Source: Lojkania enalia
Lineage: Eukaryota; Ascomycota; Dothideomycetes; Pleosporales
Direction of reading: 5' to 3'
Assembly (NCBI GenBank): GCA_010094045.1
Contig: ML986589.1
Span: 193,974-257,973 of the forward strand
Length of the DNA: 64,000 nt
Shown here: piece by piece, positions 14,162 through 24,306 of the stretch
Layout: every line of letters begins with the position of its first letter
Position numbering within the stretch: the first letter of the stretch is position 1
The notes under the pieces: generated by a model
Databases searched by the model: none
Seen by the model: the letters and a program-made list of their open reading frames with translations, nothing else
Told to the model about the DNA's origin: nothing
Translations under genes and position numbers: made by a program

Positions 14162-14529
14162 TATAATAGCCCTTCTACTTAGCTAGATATAGGGCGGATA
14201 ATAACTAAGAGTAATTATATACTATAAAATATATTATTCTTATAAGCTTATAATAGAAGTATATAAGTAGAGTATATAAAGGATATTTAAGTTAACTATA
14301 AAAAGCTATAAAAATTAGAGTTGTAAAGTTGTTAAATATAATTTAGTTCTCTTATTATTTTCTTACTTAGTTACTTAATTAACTAAACTATTAAGTATAC
14401 TTAACTATTTAGTTAGCTAAGCTACTAAGTATATTATATATCTTATATTAGCCTTATTCTTCTAGTTATATAGAGTCCCAGATTTTAATTAGGTCTAGTA
14501 TAAGGGTTCTTATAAGGATACCTATAATA
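14162..14529 (-). repeat. 5' LTR of outer gypsy element (368 bp)
   Basis: Matches 491-519 joined to 7,687-8,025 across its whole length; both sum to 368 bp. It begins TATAATAGC and ends CCTATAATA (RIP forms of TG..CA ends), followed by target duplication GCTAA. This copy is uninterrupted and serves as the empty site for the inner gypsy insertion: it has GATAT where the other LTR has GGTAT, the element, and GGTAT again. Confidence 0.9.
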
Positions 14530-15726
14530 GCTAACTAGTAGCTCTAATAGTTTTAATAGTAGTAAGCTATCTAAACTACTAAAAAAATTGTTATTAATAG
14601 ATTCTACTTTAATAGTTAATATTTTATAGAAACTATAATAAAAGTATATAATAAATTAAAGATTTAGAGTTATATTAATAAGAGTATAATAGAAAGAAGA
14701 GTTGTAGTAGGGTATTAGGCTTAATATAATAAGTATATATACTATCTACTAGTATAAATTAGATAGAAATAATAATAAAATATATATATATCTAAATAAA
14801 TATAAAACTATTAGTTAATTTAGTATAAAAAACTATTATTAAAAAGTATACTACTAGTTTTATAAGATAGTAAGTTATTATAGTTTTTTATTATAGTATT
14901 CTTATAATATATATCTAAACACCTTATTAACTTTACTTTATAATCCTAATTTAGTACTAGCTCTTAATATATATATATATTTTAGTATCTATATTTATAT
15001 TTTAAGTATCTATTAATAAATCTTAATTTAGCTTTATACTACTAATCTTAATTATTAATATTAACTATTCTATTCTACTACTATTAATATATAATATCTT
15101 ATACTTAAGGAATAGTACGATTTAAAATCGTTCTAATAGATAGTAAGTTTCTCTAAAAATAGCTCGCTATTAAATTAGCTTATAAAATACCTATACTAGT
15201 AAAGCCTATATTAGTAAAGTATTACTATTACCCTAAGAATAAGTTATTATAGATTTTTATTATAGTTATATACTAATAGAATATAGCTATTATACTTTAA
15301 TAGATTAAATAATATTAGAAGAGTACTAAACTCCTTCTTTAAAAGCTCTCTTTTTTATAGCTAATCTATAAAATTACTACTATAGTTTAGGAAGATACTT
15401 ATAGTAGTAAAATACGTTAGTAATAGAGCGTAATTAAGGCTTTTTAAAAGTCTACTAAAGTTTTTCTTATTAGATTCTTTAAAGGTATATTATTTTTTAT
15501 ATAATTTATACTATATAATACTAACTATATTAGACTATAATATAAATATAATTTATATAAAGTAGATTACTATCTAAAATAAAAATATATATTTAGTAAA
15601 GTAATATTATAAGAAGTTTAGTCTTCTATTAAATTAGAGTTATAATCTCTAGATAGTTTTAGGCTTAGAAAAGGCTACTTTAAATAAAACTAGTTCTCTA
15701 CTATAATAATTTATAGTAATAAATAT

Positions 15727-15812
15727 TTAATATATAATATATAATAAATATATAATATATAATATATAATAAATATATAATATATAATATATAATAAATA
15801 TATAATATATAA
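15727..15812. repeat. AT-only tandem repeat
   Basis: Repeats of an AATATATAATAAATATATAATAT-like unit built purely from A and T, about three full copies. Possibly a RIP-degraded minisatellite. Confidence 0.75.
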
Positions 15813-15869
15813 TTATTTTCTATAATTATAGAAGAACCTTATAGAATATTTCTACCTTAACCTTATATC

Positions 15870-15997
15870 CTAGTACTAAGAACTCTACCCTAACCTTAAC
15901 TTTAATATTAAGAACTTTTACCTAATCTATACTCTAGTACTAAAAACTCTACTTTAACTCTAACTCTAGTACTAAAAACCCTAAACCTAACCTTAAC
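15870..15997. repeat. 32-bp tandem repeat, four copies, with CCTAA-rich half
   Basis: Units begin CTAGTACTAA or its RIP form at 15,870, 15,902, 15,934 and 15,966, so the period is exactly 32 bp. The second half of each unit carries CCCTAACCTTAAC-like sequence reminiscent of degenerate telomere repeats, but the 32-bp period and interstitial position point to a minisatellite. Confidence 0.75.
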
Positions 15998-16184
15998 CTA
16001 GATAAAGTATTATATATTCTATTTACTAGTCTAGATTATTATATTAGAAACCTAAATAAATAAGACTTAAATATAATATTACGTCTAGATTTTTAATTAG
16101 GTATTAGAGTCTAATCTAAGTATATTTCTAAACGTCTATAATAATACTATATTAATATAATACTAGTAATAATATTACTACTAA

Positions 16185-16490
16185 TTTCTAGTATAGTACT
16201 ATTATATAAACTAAACTAACCTAATCTCTAGTATAATACTACTATATAATAATAACTAGTTATACTAATATACTTATAACCTAATCTAATCTCTAGTATA
16301 GTACTATTATAAGAATTAAACTAATCTAATCTCTAGTATAATACTACTATATAATAATAACTAATTATACTAATATACCTATAATCTAATCTAATCTCTA
16401 ATATAGTATTATTATATAAACTAACCTAATCTCTAGTATAGTACTATTATATAATAGTAACTAATTACGCTAATATATTTATAACTTTAA
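16185..16490. repeat. Approximately 100-115-bp tandem repeat, about three copies
   Basis: A unit starting TAATCTCTAGTATAATACTA and running through TAACTAATTATACTAATATA begins near 16,212, 16,327 and 16,428. A shorter related unit is interspersed. All copies are RIP-altered. Confidence 0.7.
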
Positions 16491-17164
16491 CTAATACTAG
16501 TATTAATAACTACTATTTAATTATAAATAACCTAAATATAATATAAAAACTTAATTTATAAGAGTTTATAATTAAGAGGGGGGTACTATTATAGTAATAC
16601 TATAATACCTCTACACCTATACTACTCTTACTATAATACTTAAATTAGCTGTTAGTAATAGCTATTAACTACTAGCTAGAATATAACTAACTTATTTTAA
16701 CTATAATAGAGGAAGGTTTTACTAACCCAGCTAGCCTATATAGTAGTATAGACCTAGCCTCTATAAAAACCTATATAATATAGATATCTCTATTCTTTAT
16801 ATAATATTTTAATATTTATATATAGTATATAGTAATAGAGTTAACTACCTAAAGTATAATTAACTAACTATATATAAGCGTTTGTAATATTCTTATATAT
16901 ACTAGATTAATATTAGAAATATTTAATATAATAGACTATTATTTCTTATAGTATATATATATATTATTAACTATTATTGTATTTTACCTATCTAATATTA
17001 GTTAAGATAGATATTTACTTATACTAAACGCTTATTTATATACTATATTATCTATTAGAAATTAATAAGTAAAGAGACAATTATAATTAAGTAGATATAC
17101 TAGATATAATAGAGTACTATAAGTATATAATATATGCTATTCTATATATATATAAGATGCCCAA

Positions 17165-18056
17165 ATGCTTAAGACTCTAACAACTCTTCTTAAGCTGCTA
17201 CGGAATAATACTCTCAAGCCTATACTCCGGCCATATCTGCTTCTGCTTCGTTCTATCCTTCTCCTTGATCAGTTTTTCAGCCTCTTTCATTTTCATTTTG
17301 AGCGCAGGATATTTCTCCGACAAATTGGCAAAGTAATGTATGCTCTCCATCTATCTTACCACTGCTTCGCCAGTAACTGAAACAATGTGCAACATACTCA
17401 AACAGCATATCATCTGGCGAAATCCACTGCAACAGCTGATTCAAATCATTCATATCTATCATGCGAGACACAATCGTGTAGCACATGTCTGTACGTAGCT
17501 GATCAGCATGAACGATCATACCTAGGACATGGACCGCTTGATACAACCAAATATTCTCAACAAATGTCTCGCTGACTATGATGCTAAAGTTCCTGGCGCC
17601 CTACTAGACACATTTCAGGATTGTAGAAATCACTGCATTGTTAAGTGTTTCGTCAGCTATCTGTATACCCGTCTCTAGCAGATTATTCCACAATTATTTC
17701 TAGATTTTGTTGCTGGCGGCCATCAGCGCGCCTCTTGGTGCCTCGCCTAAAAACCCGTTGTCCTTTACTATAGCGAGCTTGAAGCCTGACATGAGCTCTA
17801 GGCACTGTTATGGGGGTCAGGTTCTGAGATTAGGTGGTCTAATGTGGAAGTCGGGCATGGTGGTCATGTGTAGCTGTTTGATTAAGATAGTGATACTCTG
17901 CTCGTTTCTGAGTTCAAGTTTCACCACGCCTTTGGGCCTGTACGCGAAGTAACCGTAATCGCCAACTCCTTGAAAGGGCTTGGTTTGAGGACTCTTGGAT
18001 GGAATGGGGAAATTGCGGGCCAAGGTAAAAAATCGAGAGGTTGGACACGCCTGCAT
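17165..18056 (-). pseudogene. Decayed BTB-like family member at the edge of the RIP block
   Basis: The minus-strand frame from the ATG at 18,056 can be followed nearly to the boundary of the AT-rich block through at least six stops and one frame change near 17,310-17,400. It shares features with the three intact paralogues nearby: a Met-Ala-Ala-Ser segment in the first helix, a long helix with VYxLGM-like spacing, and a C-terminal segment of the type LSEKYPALK, equivalent to LSHHPKLK in the paralogue at 18,575-20,455. Most stops are TAG/TAA where Gln or Trp would be expected (two in tandem at a Gln-Gln), consistent with RIP leaking from the adjacent transposon block; one is TGA. It is clearly broken. 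Family assignment is by eye. Confidence 0.65.
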
Positions 18057-18574
18057 GATTTAAGGGTATTAAGACATTAGTTCAACGAACTTATTGAGTT
18101 GTTTAATAACGGGGAACCTGATGAGATACCAGGAATTATTTTATTAGAGATATTGTGATAAGTAAGCTGGTCATTTGAAAGGTCACATTGCACGACACAT
18201 TACTTATACTAGATTTTGTCTCGTTTTGTAGAATATCGATAGTCATTGAATAACCTTTGCTCGACTCTCATCAAGGTAATATGAGGCCCTCATCATCATC
18301 ATAATAGGACACTCATAAATTAGGCAGTAGCATCCGGGCATGTAATATCCTTACCGCAAGAGAGCTTGGCGGTTTCTCTCCATGGAATAAAACACTACTG
18401 AACTCCTAGAAAATACCCTGTGCTAGTATAAACCTCCTTGGAACCCCACCAAGCTCAATACATCGTACAGTATCACAGAGAGTTGCTACTAGAGCGACGT
18501 GCTGTGAAATGACAGACCGTGATTGGGGTTATTCAAACTGAGAACTTTTACAAAGTGTTGAGCGCAGATTTTCA
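18057..18574. other. Intergenic, no gene seen
   Basis: Normal composition with stops in all frames. Probably the 3' region of the gene ending at 18,575 and the upstream region of the decayed paralogue. Confidence 0.5.
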
Positions 18575-20455
18575 TCAAGCCTGCAAGTGAATCGTCGTAG
18601 ATTGGACCTCCGTAACAGTTATGTGCTGCGACTCTATCTTTGCGTCGTCGTGGACATGTTGTGCTTGCTTCTCTTGTTCCTTCATTCGCGCAGCCCTATG
18701 ATAGAAACGTGATCCTCGAGCTGCGAACTTTCTAGGATCGTTCTTGTGATGGGTGCCATATCGCGCATCAAAAGCTTCTATGGAAGCCTTTAGCTTCGGG
18801 TGATGGCTCAAGAAGGCTGAAAATTCCTCGGGATCCGGAATATTGCGGCGGAAGCGTTGGATTGCGAGGGTGTTCACCATCGCCGTATATAGTCGGCTGT
18901 TATTTAGCGCAGCAAGCTCTTCAATTACGAGGACTTCTTCATAATCAGGAATGTTGGTTTTCAGATAGTTAATGTGCCAAGATTGTATGTGCTCGGTATA
19001 ATGACTCATACCGAGGAAGCGGGATGCTTCAATCAAGGCGACGTTCTCCCGGACGGTGTCCCGAAAGGGCATCAAAGGGACCTCAAACAGCTGAGACACA
19101 TCCTTCATCCAGGTATCCAGCAGGTATACTACGGCGTCTGGATCGATGGCAGGTTTCCTGATATGAAATTCGAGGCTTCGAGGCTTCTTTGTAAAGTAAT
19201 TATTCAGGACCGACGAGACTGCCATAGCAGCTCTCTTCGAAACCTTGCAAATAACAGTATTTCCGGCATAGATGGTAGCCTGTGGACCATTCAGAAGATC
19301 ACAGCGGTGTGGAGCGGTCAGGTTCGTTATATTCTCTAGGTCCTGTTGGACAATGGAAGTGGGCGCTGGGGTAACCTGAACAGAAGTGGCCGGTGAATGA
19401 GCCACATTGGCATATGAGACTGCAGACCCGGAGAGAACCGTTCTAGGGGTGGAAACTGGTAGAGTTATAGGGAAATCTGCACACCTAGGAATTATCTGAA
19501 AGTCTGACTCTCGCTTCATGGCTGGCTGTTTCTTTGGAACTAGTGGTGAAGTGATCCTAGGCGGCGAGGATGCCACGCTAGCGTATGATGGATAGAGTGG
19601 GGAAGTAGATGCTTGTTTTGACTGGCAATTGGGGGGTTTTGCTGGCGTTTCTACACCATCTTTTTTACCTTGATCTTTTTTAGGCGTAACATGATTGAGT
19701 ACTGATGCTAGTGATGAAGGATAAATACCGGGTGAATCCGATAGTATAGTGTATTTGTTTAATGACGAGGAGCTTCCACGCGAGTGGCTAGAAGAGATGG
19801 AACCGTAGGATGTACCATTGGGAGTCCCCTGACCTGGTGGAGCGATGGTTGGCCATTCCTCTTGGTCGGTAACGACTTTGCCCTTGCGCTCCTTCGAGGA
19901 CTTGTGTGAATCCTTGGAAATGCTGGATGACTCCGAGATGGTACGCTCTCGAGTGCTAGTCTCGGGTACACTGTCGGACATTATGGCCACACTATAAGAC
20001 AGCGGTGCTATGCTAATTGTAGCCATAGGTGCAGTGACTTGAAGTGAAGGTGACTCGACGAGTGATGCTGTCCTCGCACCTAGGGAAGCCTGAGGGGAGG
20101 GAGACCTGGACTTCTTTACGGTCTCGTCGACATTAGTCAAGCGAATAATCTTAGGTAGTGAAGCTTCTGATGTGGTCGTCGTGCGGGCCTTGGAGAGATT
20201 GGTATCGCAAATTGTAGGAATTTCGTTGTCGGCCTTGAGATTGGAAAAAACCGAAATCGAATCACTGCGAGCATTCTCCCCAGCTACAGCTTGAGAAATC
20301 CTAGCCTTCTTCTGGCGCTTTATCACGCTCTTGGAGAGTGGCTTAGGGTCAATTCTAGGTGACATTAGTTTGCCGTGATTAATTTCGTAGGTGAGATTAG
20401 CGTACGGCTGAGCAAGCATGGCGAATGCATTATTTTGGGAAACAGTTGAAGACAT
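18575..20455 (-). CDS. BTB/POZ-like domain protein, paralogue 1 (626 aa)
   Basis: Single-exon frame from ATG at 20,455. Residues 1 to about 370 are low-complexity, rich in Ser, Thr, Pro and Lys, and look disordered, with a basic KRQKKAR patch near residue 50 that could be a nuclear signal. Residues of about 385-560 form the conserved domain of this cluster. It opens with a strand pair (ATIYAGNTVICKV) and helix (KRAAMAVSSVL) as at the start of BTB/POZ domains, followed by a long helical part containing ALIEASRFLGM and the family signature IPDPEEF...HPKLK. The tail is basic and helical. BTB domains mediate dimerisation or partner recruitment, but no partner domain (zinc finger, kelch, ankyrin) is present, so the role is unknown. 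Three similar genes or remnants lie on the same strand downstream and upstream. Confidence 0.85.
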   Translation of the reverse strand: MSSTVSQNNAFAMLAQPYANLTYEINHGKLMSPRIDPKPLSKSVIKRQKKARISQAVAGENARSDSISVFSNLKADNEIPTICDTNLSKARTTTTSEASLPKIIRLTNVDETVKKSRSPSPQASLGARTASLVESPSLQVTAPMATISIAPLSYSVAIMSDSVPETSTRERTISESSSISKDSHKSSKERKGKVVTDQEEWPTIAPPGQGTPNGTSYGSISSSHSRGSSSSLNKYTILSDSPGIYPSSLASVLNHVTPKKDQGKKDGVETPAKPPNCQSKQASTSPLYPSYASVASSPPRITSPLVPKKQPAMKRESDFQIIPRCADFPITLPVSTPRTVLSGSAVSYANVAHSPATSVQVTPAPTSIVQQDLENITNLTAPHRCDLLNGPQATIYAGNTVICKVSKRAAMAVSSVLNNYFTKKPRSLEFHIRKPAIDPDAVVYLLDTWMKDVSQLFEVPLMPFRDTVRENVALIEASRFLGMSHYTEHIQSWHINYLKTNIPDYEEVLVIEELAALNNSRLYTAMVNTLAIQRFRRNIPDPEEFSAFLSHHPKLKASIEAFDARYGTHHKNDPRKFAARGSRFYHRAARMKEQEKQAQHVHDDAKIESQHITVTEVQSTTIHLQA

Positions 20456-20984
20456 AATGGAAGTGAGAGGTGATGCGACTTAAAGAGATACTGTTAATAT
20501 GTGTGACGGACTATTACTGACAAGACCTGGCCTGATAAGTGGAATCTGCTCGGTGGGTCGATGCAAAGCTTCGAGATGTGCTGTGCGTAGAGGCTCGAGG
20601 TATTTGCTGAAGTAATTGGCAAAGAAAGTAGGTTGCATACTCCGCGGGAGTAGTTATTGGAGGTGGAGTGCGATGAAGTGGTAATGGGGAGAAGAGGAGA
20701 AGCGACGCAGTGTTTATTGACTTGGCTCATGGGCGAACCTCGCCAACAAGCACGTGATATGGAGAAAGAAGAGGCATTTCTATAGCTAGGGAAAGGCTGG
20801 GAGGCGAATGAGTAAATGGAGTGGATAGTGATCAGAAAGTGAAGGGTAGTCGAATGTGAGTGAAAGGCAGCCGTCACTTTACATTGAATTTATGCATTGA
20901 GCCACTGAAATAAATTCAAATTAGGAATAGCTTGTAGGTATAAACTGAACTAGCCGGGAAATATTATTTCATAAAAAGTCAAGA
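20456..20984. other. Upstream region of BTB-like paralogue 1
   Basis: Holds a 127-codon minus-strand frame (20,494-20,877) with composition typical of a pyrimidine-rich 5' leader. I see no domain or family similarity, so I read it as promoter and 5' UTR of the gene starting at 20,455. Confidence 0.45.
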
Positions 20985-21480
20985 AATACCTCAAAGTCCT
21001 GCGGGTCCGGGATCTGCTTCTTGAACAATATCCAGCCCGGATGACCCGCCGTGAAGTTGAGGAAAGCTTCATAACCCCTGTTCGCAGCTTTCTCAGTCGA
21101 TTCGAGCTCGTTGTACTCGGAGATTACAGCTCTTCAAGTATGCCCAGGTTTACCAAAGTATTCTCCCGGCGTAATTCGGCATACTGAGATCACGGGTAGC
21201 AAAGTAGATAGCAATGCTGTCTCTTATTGAGGTCGTAGAAGGAATGGGGTATGCTGAACAGACTGCGATGTATGCATGAGCCACTTGAAAGTGTATCGAA
21301 TGGCTCTAGTGTCCGTGGCGGCATCGAGGTGCGCTTAGTCAATCGCTTGGTCCTTGGTAATGACTTTCTAGGCCTTGGTGGAGATGGCGAGCAAGAGGCG
21401 GAGTGGAATATTCTCCATATATTCCTTACAAATGAAAGTCTTCACGCGGGCACCCTAGATCAATGCTATATGTTCTGAAT
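20985..21480 (-). pseudogene. Second decayed BTB-like paralogue, frameshifted
   Basis: On the minus strand, family segments appear in the right order but in different frames. There is a start-of-domain strand/helix (ARVKTFICKEYMENIPL, then LLLAIST), a mid segment (MPNYAGRIL then TWAYLKS, matching YWAYLKN in the paralogue at 22,185-23,663), a Glu-rich helix, and the signature KKQIPDPQDFEVFL matching IPDPEPF / IPDPEEF. At least two frameshifts and several stops separate them. Composition is normal, so this copy decayed by ordinary mutation more than by RIP. No N-terminal disordered region can be identified upstream. Confidence 0.65.
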
Positions 21481-22184
21481 AGATATATGATTAGTCTACA
21501 TAATAACTTCCTGTTAGCCACTGAGACCGGAACACCTGACAACGAGAGAGTTGTAATATCGGCTAGTTGCTAAGTAGTTGGTCTAGGTTTGCTTCCTCCA
21601 GAAGCATGCCCCGGCTGGCCGTGCGCAAGTTTGGGCGAGCGAGCGGACACGGAAGACCGTCTGCAAACTCAATATTGTACAAACTCCTCGGAGGTTGGCA
21701 AAGGTCTATGGTCTGGTTGAATGTGAGATAAACTTTTATGAGTTTATAGGTGAGAAAATGTTGAACGACGAAGCCACGAAGTGACCGGGTGAACTCCAAA
21801 ATAGCCCACTGTTTACATGATAGTGACGCATTACGGGGATTCACAGAGAGATAATGCGCGCAAATCAAAGGCATTCACCAATATTGAAAATTCGAGAACC
21901 TTTCGAATGGTTATATTGATAGGTACCTTCTTCAATGATGAGCAAATCTATACGCTGAATACATGACTCCGAACGCCCTCTAAAATAGAGAAATTAAATT
22001 ATTCTGGACCCCGTATATGAGGCTATTCATTCTGGCTAATCTTTTCAAAGTAGATTTAAATCAGGGCGCCATCATTAAAACTGTCAGTCGAATCTCCAGG
22101 AAGATCAAGATCCTTCACAGAAAAGATGCACCTAGAAGACCTTTTGCTCCTCCGTGATAGCGCGGATTCTTGAAGTCACGCTTC
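21481..22184. other. Intergenic with an unassigned small frame
   Basis: Contains a 103-codon minus-strand frame (21,563-21,874) with a plausible protein-like stretch (RPNLRTASRGMLLEEA) but no recognised domain. It could be a fragment of another decayed gene. Nothing else stands out. Confidence 0.4.
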
Positions 22185-23663
22185 TTATCCAGCCTCCCTC
22201 CCCTCCCTATTCTTATTTTCCTTCTCAAGCCAAGACTTTCTCTTCTCGGCTTGTTGAGCCTCCCCCTCCGCTTGCTTTTGCGCTTCACGGCGCGCCCGCT
22301 CTTCCCACTCCCCACGCCGCTCCGCCTCATGCATCCCCCGTCGCCTTCGCCGCTTCTCGTACTCGGCCTGTTTCTTTTGACGAATACCATCAAGACGTAC
22401 TTGTTCCATCTCCATGGCTTTACTAAGTTTGGGATGCTGGGTAATATATTCAGCAAAGGGCTCTGGATCTGGTATCATGTCCCTAGACCTCAACCATGTC
22501 ATTCGCTTCACTAGCAAGGCAAAGAAAGAATCGTCAGGTGAGAGGGCGAGACTCTCAATCTCGCTCATCTCCTCGTATGTCGGGATAGAGTTCTTTAGGT
22601 AGGCCCAATACCGGCCGATGATCTTCTTTGTGTAAACTTCGACGCCGAGAAGTTTCGCAGCGCGGCAGATGGACAGATCAGCGAGTAGATTGTTCTTAGC
22701 CGAAAGTTCGGGGACAACGGGTAGAGTAGAAGCTGCCTTAAGCCAAGATTGAATATATAGGACTGGGCGACCGGAGATGCAAGCCGGTAAGTGTAGCTCG
22801 CGATTGCTGAAGGCTTCGGGAGGAGTAATGGAGACAGCTTTAAAGAGAAGTAGTGGGATGGAGCAAACATAATCATTCCCGGTGAAGATTTTAAGACTAG
22901 GGCCTTTGAGGAGGGACTTACGGGCCTCTAGTGATATATCTCGAAGGTCAGCGTGATTTGGGTCGGTAGGAATGTCGTTAGCAACCGGATTGGCTTTAGG
23001 GACCTGAGTAGCTGTGAACCCATCAGCCTCAGACAGCGCGGAGGATGGCGCAGGGTGATGCGGAGAATAATCTTCTGCAACTGGAGGCTGGCGTTCATTA
23101 GCTGAAGCCCCATCCAAGGGGTCCTGGTCGGAACCGCTCGTATGGTGCCCTTTCTCTCCCTCTCCCTCTCTCTCCATTCCGTCGGAGAAAGTGGCTCCAC
23201 AGTCTACTCCACTAACAGAGCTACTTTCACTTCTTTCCTCCTCTTTCTTCTCCACATTTTCTTGTTCGACTTCTAGCCTGGCATGCTCAGCCTTCCACTG
23301 AGTTGCCATCTTTTCCTGCTCTTGATAGTGTTTTTCCCACGAGTCTATGGCCGGTTTGATTTCTCTTTTGAGTTCCACTGCTAGATCGGTGGCTATCTTC
23401 CCCTTCACCAGCGATGTGGCAGGGAGTCCGCGAGTCCGTAGGCGCTCTTCATACCCACTGTTCTCTTTGCCGGAGCTAGAATCTATCGAAACTGACTTGT
23501 CACTGTCGGAGAGGACGGGCGAAGGGGTGGTGCAAGGAGGTTCTGGGAGCCAAGTCGCGGTCGTGGTATACTTAACCATGTAACCGTCAACAACGTATTC
23601 TGTGATCTCGAGATCGATGGCCTGGCCAAAGCGGATAGTCTGTTTGACGATGGGCATTGTCAA
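22185..23663 (-). CDS. BTB/POZ-like domain protein, paralogue 2 (492 aa)
   Basis: Single-exon frame from ATG at 23,663. The N-terminal 240 residues are charged and Ser-rich, probably disordered, with a short helical Glu/Lys segment around 100-145. The family domain spans about residues 242-415: SLKIFTGNDYVCSIPLLLF (strand-strand-helix start), AAKLLGVEVYTKKI, RYWAYLKNSIPTYEEM and the signature MIPDPEPFAEYITQHPKLSK. Residues of about 420-492 are an Arg/Glu/Lys-rich single helix or coiled coil with an RRRRR patch. The domain layout matches paralogue 1 with a shorter linker. It may act as a protein-interaction adaptor, but that is inference from the fold resemblance only. Confidence 0.85.
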   Translation of the reverse strand: MTMPIVKQTIRFGQAIDLEITEYVVDGYMVKYTTTATWLPEPPCTTPSPVLSDSDKSVSIDSSSGKENSGYEERLRTRGLPATSLVKGKIATDLAVELKREIKPAIDSWEKHYQEQEKMATQWKAEHARLEVEQENVEKKEEERSESSSVSGVDCGATFSDGMEREGEGEKGHHTSGSDQDPLDGASANERQPPVAEDYSPHHPAPSSALSEADGFTATQVPKANPVANDIPTDPNHADLRDISLEARKSLLKGPSLKIFTGNDYVCSIPLLLFKAVSITPPEAFSNRELHLPACISGRPVLYIQSWLKAASTLPVVPELSAKNNLLADLSICRAAKLLGVEVYTKKIIGRYWAYLKNSIPTYEEMSEIESLALSPDDSFFALLVKRMTWLRSRDMIPDPEPFAEYITQHPKLSKAMEMEQVRLDGIRQKKQAEYEKRRRRRGMHEAERRGEWEERARREAQKQAEGEAQQAEKRKSWLEKENKNREGREAG

Positions 23664-24306
23664 GGATTCGATATGCGTTACGGGGTGCGATTAGAACGCT
23701 GGTGGCTTAATGTGTAGGGCCTCGATTTGGACTATGTGATTGTCAGCGAGGTTGGTATGCTAGGCGTTGGGCTGTTGTTTGGTATGGGCTTTATGGATAG
23801 GGTTGCTCTAAAGCGGGTGCAATTTAATTGGTAAGGGTTCGTGGCTCTAGCAATCGTGCGGTGAAGGATATTTTATGGTAGAAAGGGCGAGAAGCGGTGT
23901 GCGCCCCTGTGATACCGTGAAAGATATAATATTATTCACTTGTGGATTGTGAGTCAGAGTAGTTGTCTAGGTTGATACAAATACAGGACAGTTTATATAA
24001 AGTAGTTTATAGCAATACTCTATTTAACTTAATTCTAAGAACGCATATTACTCAAAGTAATTGGCGTATTCTAGTCCATTAATGTATACAACTCTACAGA
24101 TGCGTTAAAACGCCATTATTGTCAGGTTTTTTTCTCTTTTTTCCCGACTGACAGATATGCTTCGCCAGCTATCAAATTTACAGGTATCCGTGCTTGATTA
24201 CGCCTACGCCATATATGCCATTCCATGCAAGCAGGCCCAATTTCAGTTCTTCGCGGAAGCCTAGCGTATATCCTACTAGCCAATACACTATATGGAGGAC
24301 CCATAC
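23664..24306. other. Intergenic region
   Basis: Upstream region of the gene starting at 23,663 and downstream region of the gene ending at 24,307. Locally AT-rich at 23,930-24,120. No gene or repeat recognised. Confidence 0.5.

Larger units (their letters stand above)
491..14529 (-). mobile_element. Outer Ty3/gypsy (chromovirus-like) LTR retrotransposon, RIP-inactivated
   Basis: LTR retrotransposon with coding sense on the minus strand. The left LTR (491-519 plus 7,687-8,025) and right LTR (14,162-14,529) are each exactly 368 bp once the nested element is removed, and the flanking target duplication is GCTAA (486-490 and 14,530-14,534). Minus-strand pol can be read through stop codons: a reverse-transcriptase palm at about 10,930-11,110, where the catalytic YLDD reads YLNN after mutation; RNase H around 10,500-10,650; integrase zinc-finger end near 9,780-9,850; and a chromodomain-like stretch near 8,800-8,900. 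Gag and protease should lie at about 11.9-14.1 kb. Stops are TAA/TAG at expected Gln or Trp codons, as RIP predicts. The element is dead. Confidence 0.9.
14535..17155. repeat. RIP-mutated repeat DNA between the gypsy nest and the gene island
   Basis: AT-rich and CA/TG-depleted throughout, with no recoverable protein domain. It contains tandem repeats (listed separately) and, at about 16,575-16,585, an AAGAGGGGGG-type polypurine tract followed by TACTATTATAG, which looks like the start of a 3' LTR of a plus-strand element. I find no matching 5' LTR in the window, so it is either a truncated retrotransposon or one whose other end is unrecognisable. Normal composition resumes abruptly near 17,155. 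Confidence 0.5.

Noticed and set aside
15870..16490. CRISPR-like or telomeric array
   Set aside because: Units are contiguous without spacers, the context is a eukaryotic RIP block, and the sequence is not a clean telomere repeat.
20494..20877. 127-codon minus frame upstream of paralogue 1
   Set aside because: Low-complexity Ser/Thr/His composition, no family similarity and a position immediately upstream of a start codon suggest leader or promoter DNA.
22154..22514. Plus-strand frames of 90 and 114 codons
   Set aside because: They are shadows of the Arg/Glu-rich tail of BTB-like paralogue 2 on the opposite strand.
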